Source of the DNA: Commensalibacter melissae
GTDB taxonomy: Bacteria; Pseudomonadota; Alphaproteobacteria; Acetobacterales; Acetobacteraceae
Direction of reading: 5' to 3'
Assembly: GCF_009734185.1 (NCBI RefSeq)
Contig: NZ_CP046393.1
Coordinates: forward strand, 798,501-862,500
Length of the DNA: 64,000 bases
The translations under genes and the position numbers were made by a program. This document shows, piece after piece, positions 27,515 through 36,444 of the stretch. The notes below the pieces were generated by a model. It saw only the letters and a program-made list of their open reading frames with translations. It ran no database searches and was not told the DNA's origin. Within the stretch, counting starts at the first letter, position 1. Every line of letters starts with the position of its first letter.

Positions 27515-28777
27515 CTACAGTTTTTTGGCAAATTGTTGCAATAGTTCATGATGCAATAGGGCAACTTGAACTGAACTTGCCAATTGTCGGGCTGAAACAG
27601 TATAAGAAGCATTGGAAACAACGGCGGCATAATCAGCGTGATAAAATTCTTTTGCCGATAAAACTTCTTGCACTGCTTTGTTGCCAACCGGTTTGGTATA
27701 CAATTTGCATTGTAAAATTAATGTCTTGTTGTTTTTATAGGCAATGACATCGGCTCCCTGATCGCCACTAGCGTTTGTTACCTTAGCATCCCACCCAATC
27801 TGTTGCAGTAAATTTGCACAAAATGCTTCATATTCCAGAGGTTTTAGATAATTGACGTTATTAACATTTTGTTTTTTTTCTAAATTTGTTTGTTCAACAA
27901 TTATATGAATATGTTTGACCAGTTGTTTTTTGATTGATGGTAACAAATCAACAAGATTTTTTTTTGTCAGACGCGGACGAATTCTAGTCTTAATAAATCG
28001 TTGTATTTCTTTGAACCATCTATCTTCGATAATGGAGCCATAATCATCTTTATAACAAAGTTGTTCTCTTTTAAGTGTTAATATTTTCCGATGACGTTTT
28101 ATTTCATTGATTGCCAATTTCATAGCTCTTTTTTTACGGTAAAAGCTTGTAAATTTCAGGAATGAATTTCTAAGTGTAAATTTTTTGCGGATAGTAAAGA
28201 TAGTTATAAAAACAATAATAAATATGAAAATCCATTGATATGGATATGTAAATATTAAATTTTTAAAATTATATAAAATAAAAAAAGTTGTATTATTTGT
28301 ATAAGAATTTTTTTCCTCGGAAATAATTTTCAAAGCCGTATTGAATATCGATGTTGTTCCTTGTAAGGAAAGTTCAATAGTTTGATTGGGAAATGTAATG
28401 TATGCGTTTTTTTTTGTAATAATTTCTTTTGCAAATATATTGCTTTGATCCGTATTCAATGAGGTTTCATATATGAATGGATGTGTATTTTGCTTTTTTT
28501 TTAAATAGTAAGAGTGATGATCGGTTTTGAAAACAATTGAGGGTTGCTTATTAAATTGATTATCGAATTGAATAAGGGCTAGCTTGATCAATATGGGTTG
28601 ATTGATCTTTAAATTGATAAAAAAATTAAATTTTTTTTCTTTTTTTTTAATAATTATTTGATTGTTGGTTACAGATTCTATTTGCCAATTATTGGTTGCA
28701 GCTTGTGATGCAAAAGGATAAAAAAGATAAAAACTGAAAAATAATAAGTTAAAAGCAAATTTAGGTAGCATAAACAA
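27515..28777 (-). CDS. Membrane-anchored Mrr-type restriction endonuclease-like protein
   Basis: 420 aa. Residues 1-26 look like a Sec signal peptide (ending SQA), then a beta-rich segment of about 130 residues, then one membrane helix (about 180-197) and a basic helical linker. The C-terminal domain (about 312-410) is Mrr_cat: YEAFCANLLQQIGWDAKV, then DQGADVIAY (Asp343), then QCKLY (Gln356, Lys358), giving the complete D-QxK nuclease motif. The predicted topology puts the nuclease domain in the cytoplasm and the beta domain in the periplasm. Mrr-like enzymes cut modified or foreign DNA. A role in defence is inferred. It stands alone between decayed DNA and tRNA-Leu. Confidence 0.82.
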   Translation of the reverse strand: MFMLPKFAFNLLFFSFYLFYPFASQAATNNWQIESVTNNQIIIKKKEKKFNFFINLKINQPILIKLALIQFDNQFNKQPSIVFKTDHHSYYLKKKQNTHPFIYETSLNTDQSNIFAKEIITKKNAYITFPNQTIELSLQGTTSIFNTALKIISEEKNSYTNNTTFFILYNFKNLIFTYPYQWIFIFIIVFITIFTIRKKFTLRNSFLKFTSFYRKKRAMKLAINEIKRHRKILTLKREQLCYKDDYGSIIEDRWFKEIQRFIKTRIRPRLTKKNLVDLLPSIKKQLVKHIHIIVEQTNLEKKQNVNNVNYLKPLEYEAFCANLLQQIGWDAKVTNASGDQGADVIAYKNNKTLILQCKLYTKPVGNKAVQEVLSAKEFYHADYAAVVSNASYTVSARQLASSVQVALLHHELLQQFAKKL

Positions 28778-28900
28778 ATGAATAGGGGTTTCGTGAGATA
28801 TTTTTTTAATAATTTATGAGAAAATTGACAAAGATTTATATTATTTTATACAATTCAGTAGTGCCAAATATCATTTTACATGATTAGTTTATCATTTTTA

Positions 28901-28987
28901 TGGTGCCCAAAAGAAGACTCGAACTTCCACAGCCTTGCGGCTACAGGTACCTGAAACCTGCGCGTCTACCAATTCCGCCATTTGGGC
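28901..28987 (-). tRNA. tRNA-Leu (CAG)
   Basis: On the - strand: acceptor GCCCAAA, D-arm, anticodon arm CAGGT-TTCAGGT-ACCTG (anticodon CAG, reading CUG), a long variable arm GTAGCCGCAAGGCTGT, T-arm with TTCGAGT, TTTGGGC and encoded CCA. 87 nt. Confidence 0.96.
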
Positions 28988-29114
28988 TCTTAAATATATT
29001 GATACTTCTTACTGATGTTCTTATAGTTGGTCAATGGAATTTTTGATTTTTTTAATTTTTCAAATGAGAATAAACACTATTCGATAAATTTGATTATGAA
29101 GCTGGGAAAGTTTG

Positions 29115-30077
29115 ATGCGTAAAATAGCAACGATTATTGGTGGTAATGGATTAATTGAAAATTACCTTGTTGAGCGGTTGGTTAAGCAGGGATACGTGAT
29201 AAGATTGGCAGTACCTTTTCCTGCACATACGAGAGAACAGAAAATATTTGGTAATGTTGGACAGGTTACTCCATTGTTTTGTTCATTTGATCAAGAAAAT
29301 ACTATTGTTCGATCCATTGAAGGTGCAAGTGTCGTTATTAATCTGGCAGAAGCTTTTGTTGGAAAAAGCAAGGGTAATCTTGAAAAAATAAATGTAAAAA
29401 TCGCTGAAAAAATAGCAAAAATCGCAAGTGCAGCAGGTGTCAAAAATTTATTGCATTTTTCTGCTTTGGGTGCTGATTCCACAAGTCCCTCCTCATATCT
29501 GGTCAGCAAGAAAAAGGGGGAGGAAACTGTATTGAAAACATATCCTTCTTCAACGATTGTAAGGGTTGGAATCAGTTTTGGTCCAGAAGATCAGTTTTTG
29601 AATAAGTTAGGATTTCTATCAACTTTTTTCCCTATTATGCCAGTTTATAATGTTAATACACGTTTACAACCTGTCTATGTAGGAGACATTGCTGATGCTG
29701 TTATTAAGATTGTTGAAAATGAAGAAAATAATGGGGAAATTTACGAGTTGGCAGGTCCTGAAATACTTACTAATCGTGAGTTGATTTCCAAGGTTTTAAA
29801 AATAGTTCATCGAAAAAATGATGTAAGCGGGTTATGTCCAGATTTTATAAAATTAATGGCTTATTTCCTGGAATATATGCCAGGTTCCTTAATGACCGCA
29901 CGATTGGTTAATTTAATGAAATATGATTCTGTTGCTGGTTACAAGGGTAAAAATTTTGAATCTCTAGGTATTGTTCCATCTTCAATTGAAATGATCGCTC
30001 CCGCTTATCTATATTGTTACAGGCCTGCTTGCGACTTTGAAGAATTAAAAAAATTACAAAAAGAAGCCTATATTTGA
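29115..30077 (+). CDS. Complex I NDUFA9-type SDR/NAD(P)-binding protein
   Basis: 320 aa from ATG 29115 (a TTG lies one codon upstream). The Rossmann start IATIIGGNGLIENYLVERLVKQGY replaces the usual GxxGxxG with GGNGLI, typical of the atypical SDR subgroup related to the mitochondrial complex I subunit NDUFA9. LLHFSALGADSTSPSSYLVSK corresponds to the conserved S-LGA----S-Y---K segment, followed by a RPSI-like IVRVGISFGPED. In alphaproteobacteria these proteins are associated with respiratory complex I or quinone metabolism. The exact reaction is unknown. No operon partner is visible; it precedes gltD by 100 nt. Confidence 0.85.
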   Translation: MRKIATIIGGNGLIENYLVERLVKQGYVIRLAVPFPAHTREQKIFGNVGQVTPLFCSFDQENTIVRSIEGASVVINLAEAFVGKSKGNLEKINVKIAEKIAKIASAAGVKNLLHFSALGADSTSPSSYLVSKKKGEETVLKTYPSSTIVRVGISFGPEDQFLNKLGFLSTFFPIMPVYNVNTRLQPVYVGDIADAVIKIVENEENNGEIYELAGPEILTNRELISKVLKIVHRKNDVSGLCPDFIKLMAYFLEYMPGSLMTARLVNLMKYDSVAGYKGKNFESLGIVPSSIEMIAPAYLYCYRPACDFEELKKLQKEAYI

Positions 30078-30177
30078 AAAAAAGTTATAAAAGGTCAGTA
30101 GTACTGTCTTTTTATTAAAAACGGAATAGGATAGAAAGTTTAGGTGTAATCTGCCTTAAATATTAAGGAATTTAATT

Positions 30178-31611
30178 ATGCCTAACCTAATGCTTAAATT
30201 TGTTAATTTAGATCAGCAGCAGCCTGAAAAACGTAATGCTGTTGAACGCAAACATGATTTTAACGAGATTTATCGACGCTTTTCAGAGGAACAAGCCAGA
30301 ATTCAGGCCAGTCGCTGTTCACAATGTGGTATTCCATTTTGTACAACGAAATGTCCATTATCAAATTATATTCCTGATTGGTTGAAACTTACGGCTGAAA
30401 ATCGTTTGGCAGAAGCTTATGCACTTTCAACTGCAACCAACAGTTTTCCTGAAATCTGTGGGCGCATTTGTCCACAAGATCGTTTGTGTGAAGGCAGTTG
30501 CGTAATTGAGGCGGATTACAAAAGTGTTACGATTGGAGCGGTGGAAGCTTTTATAACCGATCATGCATTTGATCAGAATTGGGTTACACCTATTATGCCT
30601 TTGGAAGAACTATCGCAATCTGTGGGAATTATTGGTGCCGGACCTTGCGGTTTGGCTGCAGCGGTCGTTTTACGAAAAAAAGGATATCAAGTCCATGTAT
30701 ATGATCGCTATGATCGGGCTGGTGGTTTAATGGCTTATGGTATACCTACCTTTAAACTTGAAAAAAATATTGTAACTCGTCGTCAGGAATGGTTAGAGAA
30801 ATCAAATGTGATTTTCCATTTCAATACAAGTGTCTCAGATAAAACAGCTGAGCATTCCATCGCTTTTGAGGATCTAAGAAATAAACATGATGCGGTATTG
30901 ATTTCAACGGGAGTTTATAAAAAGAAAGAAGTAAGCCTTTTTGGTTCAAATCTTAATGGAATTGTGCAGGCACTGGATTATCTGATTGATTCTCAAACGC
31001 AAAATAACGATAAAAATGAAATGAATGCAAAGGGTAAAAGAGTTGTCGTTATTGGCGGTGGTGATACTGCCATGGATTGCCTAAGAACTGCAATTCGTCA
31101 GGGGGCGACCTCGGTTCAATGTTTGTATCGTCGAGATAGGGCAAATATGCCTGGCTCCATGCGAGAGGTAAAAAATGCAGAAGAAGAAGGTGTGGAATTC
31201 ATTTGGCAGGCAGCTCCAGACGCTTTTGTAGGTGAAGAAAAAGTGGAGGCAATTCGCGCATTAAGAACCGAATTGGGTTTGCCAGATGCTGGTGGTAGAC
31301 AAAAAATCAGAATTATACCTAACAGTCATTTCACCCTGCAAGCGGATATGGTTATCAAAGCACTTGGATTTGATCCTGAACCATTGACCACCCTGTGGGA
31401 TAACGACCAATTGGATACAAATGAATCTGGTACCATAAAATTGAATCATCATAGTCGTATGACTTCTTTACCTGGCGTTTTTGCAGGCGGCGATATTGTA
31501 CGCGGGGCAAGTCTTGTTGTATGGGCTGTCAAGGATGGACAGGATGTGGCGGAAAAAATTGCCCATTGGCTTGAACAACAAAATAATAAACAGAATGTTT
31601 CTGCTGCTTGA
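30178..31611 (+). CDS. gltD: Glutamate synthase (NADPH) small subunit
   Basis: 477 aa. It oxidises NADPH through FAD and passes electrons via [4Fe-4S] clusters to GltB. The N-terminal cluster cysteines appear in CSQCGIPFCTTKCP and CGRICPQDRLCEGSC. The FAD-binding GxGxxG is GIIGAGPCGLAAA (about 145-157) and the NADPH site is VVIGGGDTAMDC. GGDIVRGASLVVWAV near the C-terminus is the second FAD contact. It lies 47 nt upstream of gltB, the reverse of the E. coli order, and is probably co-transcribed. Ammonia assimilation with GlnA is the role. Confidence 0.96.
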   Translation: MPNLMLKFVNLDQQQPEKRNAVERKHDFNEIYRRFSEEQARIQASRCSQCGIPFCTTKCPLSNYIPDWLKLTAENRLAEAYALSTATNSFPEICGRICPQDRLCEGSCVIEADYKSVTIGAVEAFITDHAFDQNWVTPIMPLEELSQSVGIIGAGPCGLAAAVVLRKKGYQVHVYDRYDRAGGLMAYGIPTFKLEKNIVTRRQEWLEKSNVIFHFNTSVSDKTAEHSIAFEDLRNKHDAVLISTGVYKKKEVSLFGSNLNGIVQALDYLIDSQTQNNDKNEMNAKGKRVVVIGGGDTAMDCLRTAIRQGATSVQCLYRRDRANMPGSMREVKNAEEEGVEFIWQAAPDAFVGEEKVEAIRALRTELGLPDAGGRQKIRIIPNSHFTLQADMVIKALGFDPEPLTTLWDNDQLDTNESGTIKLNHHSRMTSLPGVFAGGDIVRGASLVVWAVKDGQDVAEKIAHWLEQQNNKQNVSAA

Positions 31612-31658
31612 AAACAGATATCCAGAATTGAATGGATTCATTACGGTAGGTTAAGAAA

Positions 31659-34600
31659 ATGAATAATTATTCCTTTGTTGAACAAAGAAAAAAGAATGAA
31701 GCGATCCTAAAAGATGTTTATTCCACCGAACAAGAACATGATGCTTGTGGTGTAGGATTTGTTGTGGCTCTTGATGGTCAAAAACGCCGAGATGTGGTTG
31801 AGGCCGGTTTGGCAGCTTTAAAAGCCTTATGGCATCGTGGCGCTGTTGATGCTGATGGGAAAACAGGAGATGGTGCCGGTATTCATGTTGAAATACCACA
31901 GGATTTTTTCTTGCAATCCATTCGTAGTGGTCATCATGCGGTAAAACAGGGGCAGCTGGCTGTAGGAATGATCTTTCTTCCTAAAAATGATTTGGCCAGT
32001 CAGGAGCGCTGTCGACAAATTATCGAAACCGAAATTATGGGGTTTGGCTATTCAATTTATGGTTGGCGTCAGGTGCCAATTGATACGAACTGTATCGGTG
32101 AAAAAGCGAATGCCACACGTCCTGATATTGAACAGATTCTTGTCATCAATACACATCACCATTCAGAGGATGTTTTTGAACGCAATCTTTATATTATTCG
32201 ACGGAAAATAGAGAAAAAGGCTGTTGAAAGTCATGTTGATCTTTATATTTGTTCAATGTCCTGCCGTTCGATAATTTATAAGGGCATGTTTTTGGCGGAA
32301 AATCTGTCCGATTTTTATCCGGATCTGTTGGATGAACGGTTTGTCAGCCGTTTTGTGATTTACCATCAACGTTATTCAACCAATACTTTTCCGACATGGA
32401 AACTTGCGCAGCCGTTTAGACGCATTGCCCATAATGGTGAGATAAATACATTATCAGGTAATATAAACTGGATGAAAAGTCACGAAACAAGACTTTCCCA
32501 TCCGGATTTGGATGCCTATATGACAGATTTGAAACCGGTCATTCAATTCAATGGATCTGATACCGCGGCGTTGGACAATGTATTTGAGCTATTAACGTTT
32601 GCGGGTAGGGATGCCCCTACGGTAAAGGCCTTGATGATTCCACCGGCCCTGGGATTGCTGCAGGATATTACCCAGGATGTGAAAGATATGTACAGCTATT
32701 CCAACGCGGTAATGGAACCTTGGGATGGACCTGCCGCTTTATGTGGAACCGATGGTAAATGGATTATTGCCGGATTGGATAGAAACGGGTTACGTCCTTT
32801 ACGTTATACGATAACAGCTAATGATTTGATGATTTTGGGATCAGAAACAGGAATGGTGCATATTCCTGAAGACCAAATTCTTGAAAAAGGCAGATTAGGA
32901 CCAGGAGAAACAATAGGTTTTGATATGGATAATTGTCTTTTTTATCGCCCTGAAGATATAACACAGCTTCTAGTTAAACGTCATAATTATAGTGATTGGA
33001 TTACGAATACGCAGCAGATTACTTCCATAGTAAAAGATCAGGATAATGAGCCTGTCTTATTCGCAGAGGATGAATTACGTAAAAGACAGCTTGCTGTTGG
33101 AATGAGTATTGAAGACCTTGAAACAGTATTGCAGCCTATGGTTGAAAATTCTGCGGAAGCGATTGGTTCAATGGGCGATGATACTCCCTTGGCGGTACTT
33201 AGTGAGCATTATAGAGGATTATCGCATTATTTCCGTCAACGTTTCAGCCAGGTTACCAATCCACCGATTGATAGTCTACGAGAAACCCAAGTTATGACGT
33301 TGAGCACTCGTTTGGGAAATTTGGGTAATATCTTGGATCAGTCTTCCGAACAGTGTCAGTTATTACGTCTTAGCAGTCCGGTTTTGACGAGCAGTGAATT
33401 TATAGCATTGAAACAATATTGCGGTAAAACCGGGTGCAGTATTGATTGTAACTATAAGGTCAATGATGGTGAAAAAGGGCTTCGTCAAGCATTGGCAAGA
33501 ATTTGCAGTGAAGCTGAAGAAGCTGTTCGATGTGGGTGTACACATATATTCCTTAGTGATGACAAGCAAGATAGGGATTATGCCAATATTCCAATGATTT
33601 TGGCAACGGCTGCCGTACATACTCATCTTGTTCGTCAATCCCTGAGAACCTTCACTTCTGTTAACGTGCAGGCGGCAGATTGTCTTGATGTGCACTCTAT
33701 TGCGGTTTTAATCGGGGTTGGAGCTACGACAGTCAATGCTTATCTTGCTCAGGAATGTATAGCGGATCGTCATAAAAAAGGGCTTTTTGGAAATATTACA
33801 TTAAGACAGGCTGTTCAAAACTATTGTAAAGCCGTAGATAAAGGCTTGTTGAAAATTATGTCCAAGATGGGAATTTCTGTGGTTTCTTCTTATCGAGGTG
33901 GATATAATTTTGAAGCGATTGGCCTGTCCCGGGCATTGGTTGCTGAATTTTTTCCGGGAATGTCTTCCAGAATTTCAGGGATAGGTTTATCAGGAATTGC
34001 ACAAAATATAAAAAAGTCCCATCAATTGGCTTGGGATCCCAATGTGAAATTGTTGCCGATCGGTGGGTTTTACAAATGGCGTCAACAAGGTGAGAAACAT
34101 GCTTTAAGCAGTTCTGTCATTAAACTGATTCAGCAGGCTGTGGAAAAAGACAGTTGGCCATTGTACCAACAATATGTCCATGAAATTCACAGACAACCTC
34201 CAATGGCTCTAAGGGATTTATTCGATTTTCAATCGACAAACAAACCGGTCCCTGTTGAATCGGTTGAGAATATTACAAAATTAAGAAAAAGATTGATTTC
34301 CCCCGGAATTTCTCTCGGTGCGTTAAGCCCCGAAGCACATGAAACTCTTGCGATTGCCATGAACCGGATTGGAGCCCGTTCAGATTCCGGGGAGGGAGGA
34401 GAAGACGCGGTTCGGTACAAACCCCGTGAAAATGGGGATAATGCATCGTCGGCAATTAAACAGGTTGCATCTGGAAGATTTGGGGTAACCGCTGAGTATT
34501 TGAATAATTGTCGTGAAATTGAAATCAAGATTGCCCAAGGTGCAAAACCGGGTGAGGGTGGACAATTACCAGGATTTAAGGTTACGGAATTAATTGGTCG

Positions 34601-36179
34601 TCTTAGACATGCCGTCCCAGGAGTTACTTTAATTTCTCCGCCTCCTCATCATGATATATATTCGATCGAAGATTTGGCGCAACTTATTTATGACCTCAAA
34701 CAAATTAATCCAGAGGCAACTGTGGGTGTTAAGCTGGTTGCAGCTTCAGGAATTGGAACAATTGCTGCCGGTGTAGCTAAAGCCAAGGCTGATACAATAT
34801 TGATTTCAGGTCATAATGGCGGAACGGGTGCCTCTCCATTGACTTCCATTAAATATGGTGGAATTCCTTGGGAAATGGGGTTGGCGGAAGCGCATCAGGT
34901 GTTGATGTTAAATGGTTTGCGTGACCGGGTGGTTTTACGTGTTGATGGTGGTATCAAGACTGGTCGGGATGTTGTTATTGCTGCCATGCTAGGAGCGGAG
35001 GAATTCGGTATTGGTACACTCAGTCTTATAGCAATGGGTTGTATCATGGTTCGTCAATGTCATTCCAATACCTGCCCCGTTGGGGTTTGTACCCAGGATG
35101 AAAAATTGCGTGCAAACTTTGTTCAGGATGGGGCTGAACGTGTGATCAATCTGTTTTCTTTCATTGCTGAAGATGTAAGAAACATTCTCGCCACACTTGG
35201 ATTTACATCTTTGACAGACATAATCGGGCGAACAGATCTGTTACGTCAGGTTTTACGTGGTGCATCTTATCTGGATGATTTGGATCTGAATCCATTATTG
35301 GCACGAGTGGATCCGGGGATGCATGCTGGTTATTGTGTTCGTGAAGGGCGTAATGAGGTGCCTGAAACATTGGATGCACAAATGATTGTTGATGCTCAGC
35401 CATTATTCGAACATGGTGAAAAAATGCAATTGCGATATAATGTTTATAATACATATCGAGCAATTGGAACAAAAATTTCATCAATGATAACCCGTCGGTT
35501 TGGTATGAAAGGATTGGCGCCGGATCATCTGACTGTTCGTCTTAATGGATCAGCAGGCCAATCGTTGGGTGCGTTTGCAGTTCAGGGTTTAAAACTTGAG
35601 GTTTTTGGGGATTCCAATGATTATGTCGGGAAAGGGTTGTCAGGAGCCACCATTATTGTGCGTCCTGTACCAGAAACAAAACTTGTTTCAAATCATAATG
35701 TGATTGTTGGTAATACAGTCTTATATGGTGCAACGGCCGGATATCTGTTTGCGGCCGGAAAGGCAGGTGAGCGTTTTGCGGTTCGCAATTCGGGTGCCAC
35801 GGCTGTGGTTGAGGGATGCGGTGCCAACGGATGTGAATATATGACTGGGGGAACAGTGATCATTCTGGGTGAAATAGGTCCTAATTTCGGGGCCGGTTTC
35901 ACAGGTGGAATGGCCTTTGTCTACGATCCCCACCAACAGTTTGAACGTCGTGTCAATGCGTCAACTTTGCGATGGCAGCGTGTGATTGATAAAAAATGGG
36001 AAGACAGGATCAAAAACCTTATTGAAAAGCATATTGAAGAAACAAAAAGCCGATATGCTGCGCATCTTTTACATGAATGGCAGAATACAATAAAACATTT
36101 TTGGCATATTGTTCCCACAGAATATGCTCGAGTTATAAATTTTGAATTTAATGAAGATATTTTAAAAGAAACTGCATAA
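31659..36179 (+). CDS. gltB: Glutamate synthase (NADPH) large subunit
   Basis: 1506 aa, full length. Class II glutaminase: the nucleophile is Cys30 in EHDACGVGFV, so a 29-residue propeptide should be removed. Next come the central domain, the FMN-binding (beta/alpha)8 barrel with LISGHNGGTGASPLTSIKYGG, and the [3Fe-4S] cysteines in CIMVRQCHSNTCPVGVCTQ. The C-terminal beta-helix contains GATAGYLFAAGKAGERFAVRNSG. It converts glutamine and 2-oxoglutarate to two glutamates using electrons from GltD; ammonia is channelled between sites. It is the last gene of the gltD-gltB pair. Confidence 0.97.
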   Translation: MNNYSFVEQRKKNEAILKDVYSTEQEHDACGVGFVVALDGQKRRDVVEAGLAALKALWHRGAVDADGKTGDGAGIHVEIPQDFFLQSIRSGHHAVKQGQLAVGMIFLPKNDLASQERCRQIIETEIMGFGYSIYGWRQVPIDTNCIGEKANATRPDIEQILVINTHHHSEDVFERNLYIIRRKIEKKAVESHVDLYICSMSCRSIIYKGMFLAENLSDFYPDLLDERFVSRFVIYHQRYSTNTFPTWKLAQPFRRIAHNGEINTLSGNINWMKSHETRLSHPDLDAYMTDLKPVIQFNGSDTAALDNVFELLTFAGRDAPTVKALMIPPALGLLQDITQDVKDMYSYSNAVMEPWDGPAALCGTDGKWIIAGLDRNGLRPLRYTITANDLMILGSETGMVHIPEDQILEKGRLGPGETIGFDMDNCLFYRPEDITQLLVKRHNYSDWITNTQQITSIVKDQDNEPVLFAEDELRKRQLAVGMSIEDLETVLQPMVENSAEAIGSMGDDTPLAVLSEHYRGLSHYFRQRFSQVTNPPIDSLRETQVMTLSTRLGNLGNILDQSSEQCQLLRLSSPVLTSSEFIALKQYCGKTGCSIDCNYKVNDGEKGLRQALARICSEAEEAVRCGCTHIFLSDDKQDRDYANIPMILATAAVHTHLVRQSLRTFTSVNVQAADCLDVHSIAVLIGVGATTVNAYLAQECIADRHKKGLFGNITLRQAVQNYCKAVDKGLLKIMSKMGISVVSSYRGGYNFEAIGLSRALVAEFFPGMSSRISGIGLSGIAQNIKKSHQLAWDPNVKLLPIGGFYKWRQQGEKHALSSSVIKLIQQAVEKDSWPLYQQYVHEIHRQPPMALRDLFDFQSTNKPVPVESVENITKLRKRLISPGISLGALSPEAHETLAIAMNRIGARSDSGEGGEDAVRYKPRENGDNASSAIKQVASGRFGVTAEYLNNCREIEIKIAQGAKPGEGGQLPGFKVTELIGRLRHAVPGVTLISPPPHHDIYSIEDLAQLIYDLKQINPEATVGVKLVAASGIGTIAAGVAKAKADTILISGHNGGTGASPLTSIKYGGIPWEMGLAEAHQVLMLNGLRDRVVLRVDGGIKTGRDVVIAAMLGAEEFGIGTLSLIAMGCIMVRQCHSNTCPVGVCTQDEKLRANFVQDGAERVINLFSFIAEDVRNILATLGFTSLTDIIGRTDLLRQVLRGASYLDDLDLNPLLARVDPGMHAGYCVREGRNEVPETLDAQMIVDAQPLFEHGEKMQLRYNVYNTYRAIGTKISSMITRRFGMKGLAPDHLTVRLNGSAGQSLGAFAVQGLKLEVFGDSNDYVGKGLSGATIIVRPVPETKLVSNHNVIVGNTVLYGATAGYLFAAGKAGERFAVRNSGATAVVEGCGANGCEYMTGGTVIILGEIGPNFGAGFTGGMAFVYDPHQQFERRVNASTLRWQRVIDKKWEDRIKNLIEKHIEETKSRYAAHLLHEWQNTIKHFWHIVPTEYARVINFEFNEDILKETA

Positions 36180-36444
36180 TTTAAAACGATATTACATCAA
36201 ATTATGGATGGGCAATAGGATCAATTTCATAAAAATTTATCCTATTTTCAAAGATTTTATCATTTTATTTTAATGAAAATATGTTAATTATAATGCAGTA
36301 AAGCTTTCATAACGGTCTAAGATGAATTCTATATTTTTTTACGAGGAATTTTTTTAGTTATATTGACTTAAGTTGATATCCCATCCGTATTAGGCTTGAT
36401 ATATAAAATAATTCTAATTTTGTTTATAGCGGAGAGACATCAAT

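Noticed and set aside
27469-27747. 92-codon + strand frame
   Set aside because: It lies antisense to the conserved catalytic end of the Mrr-type gene, whose motifs are intact on the - strand.
30080-30115. Possible terminator between the SDR gene and gltD
   Set aside because: The arms AAAGGTCAGTA and TACTGTCTTT pair only with a mismatch and two wobble pairs, so support is too weak.
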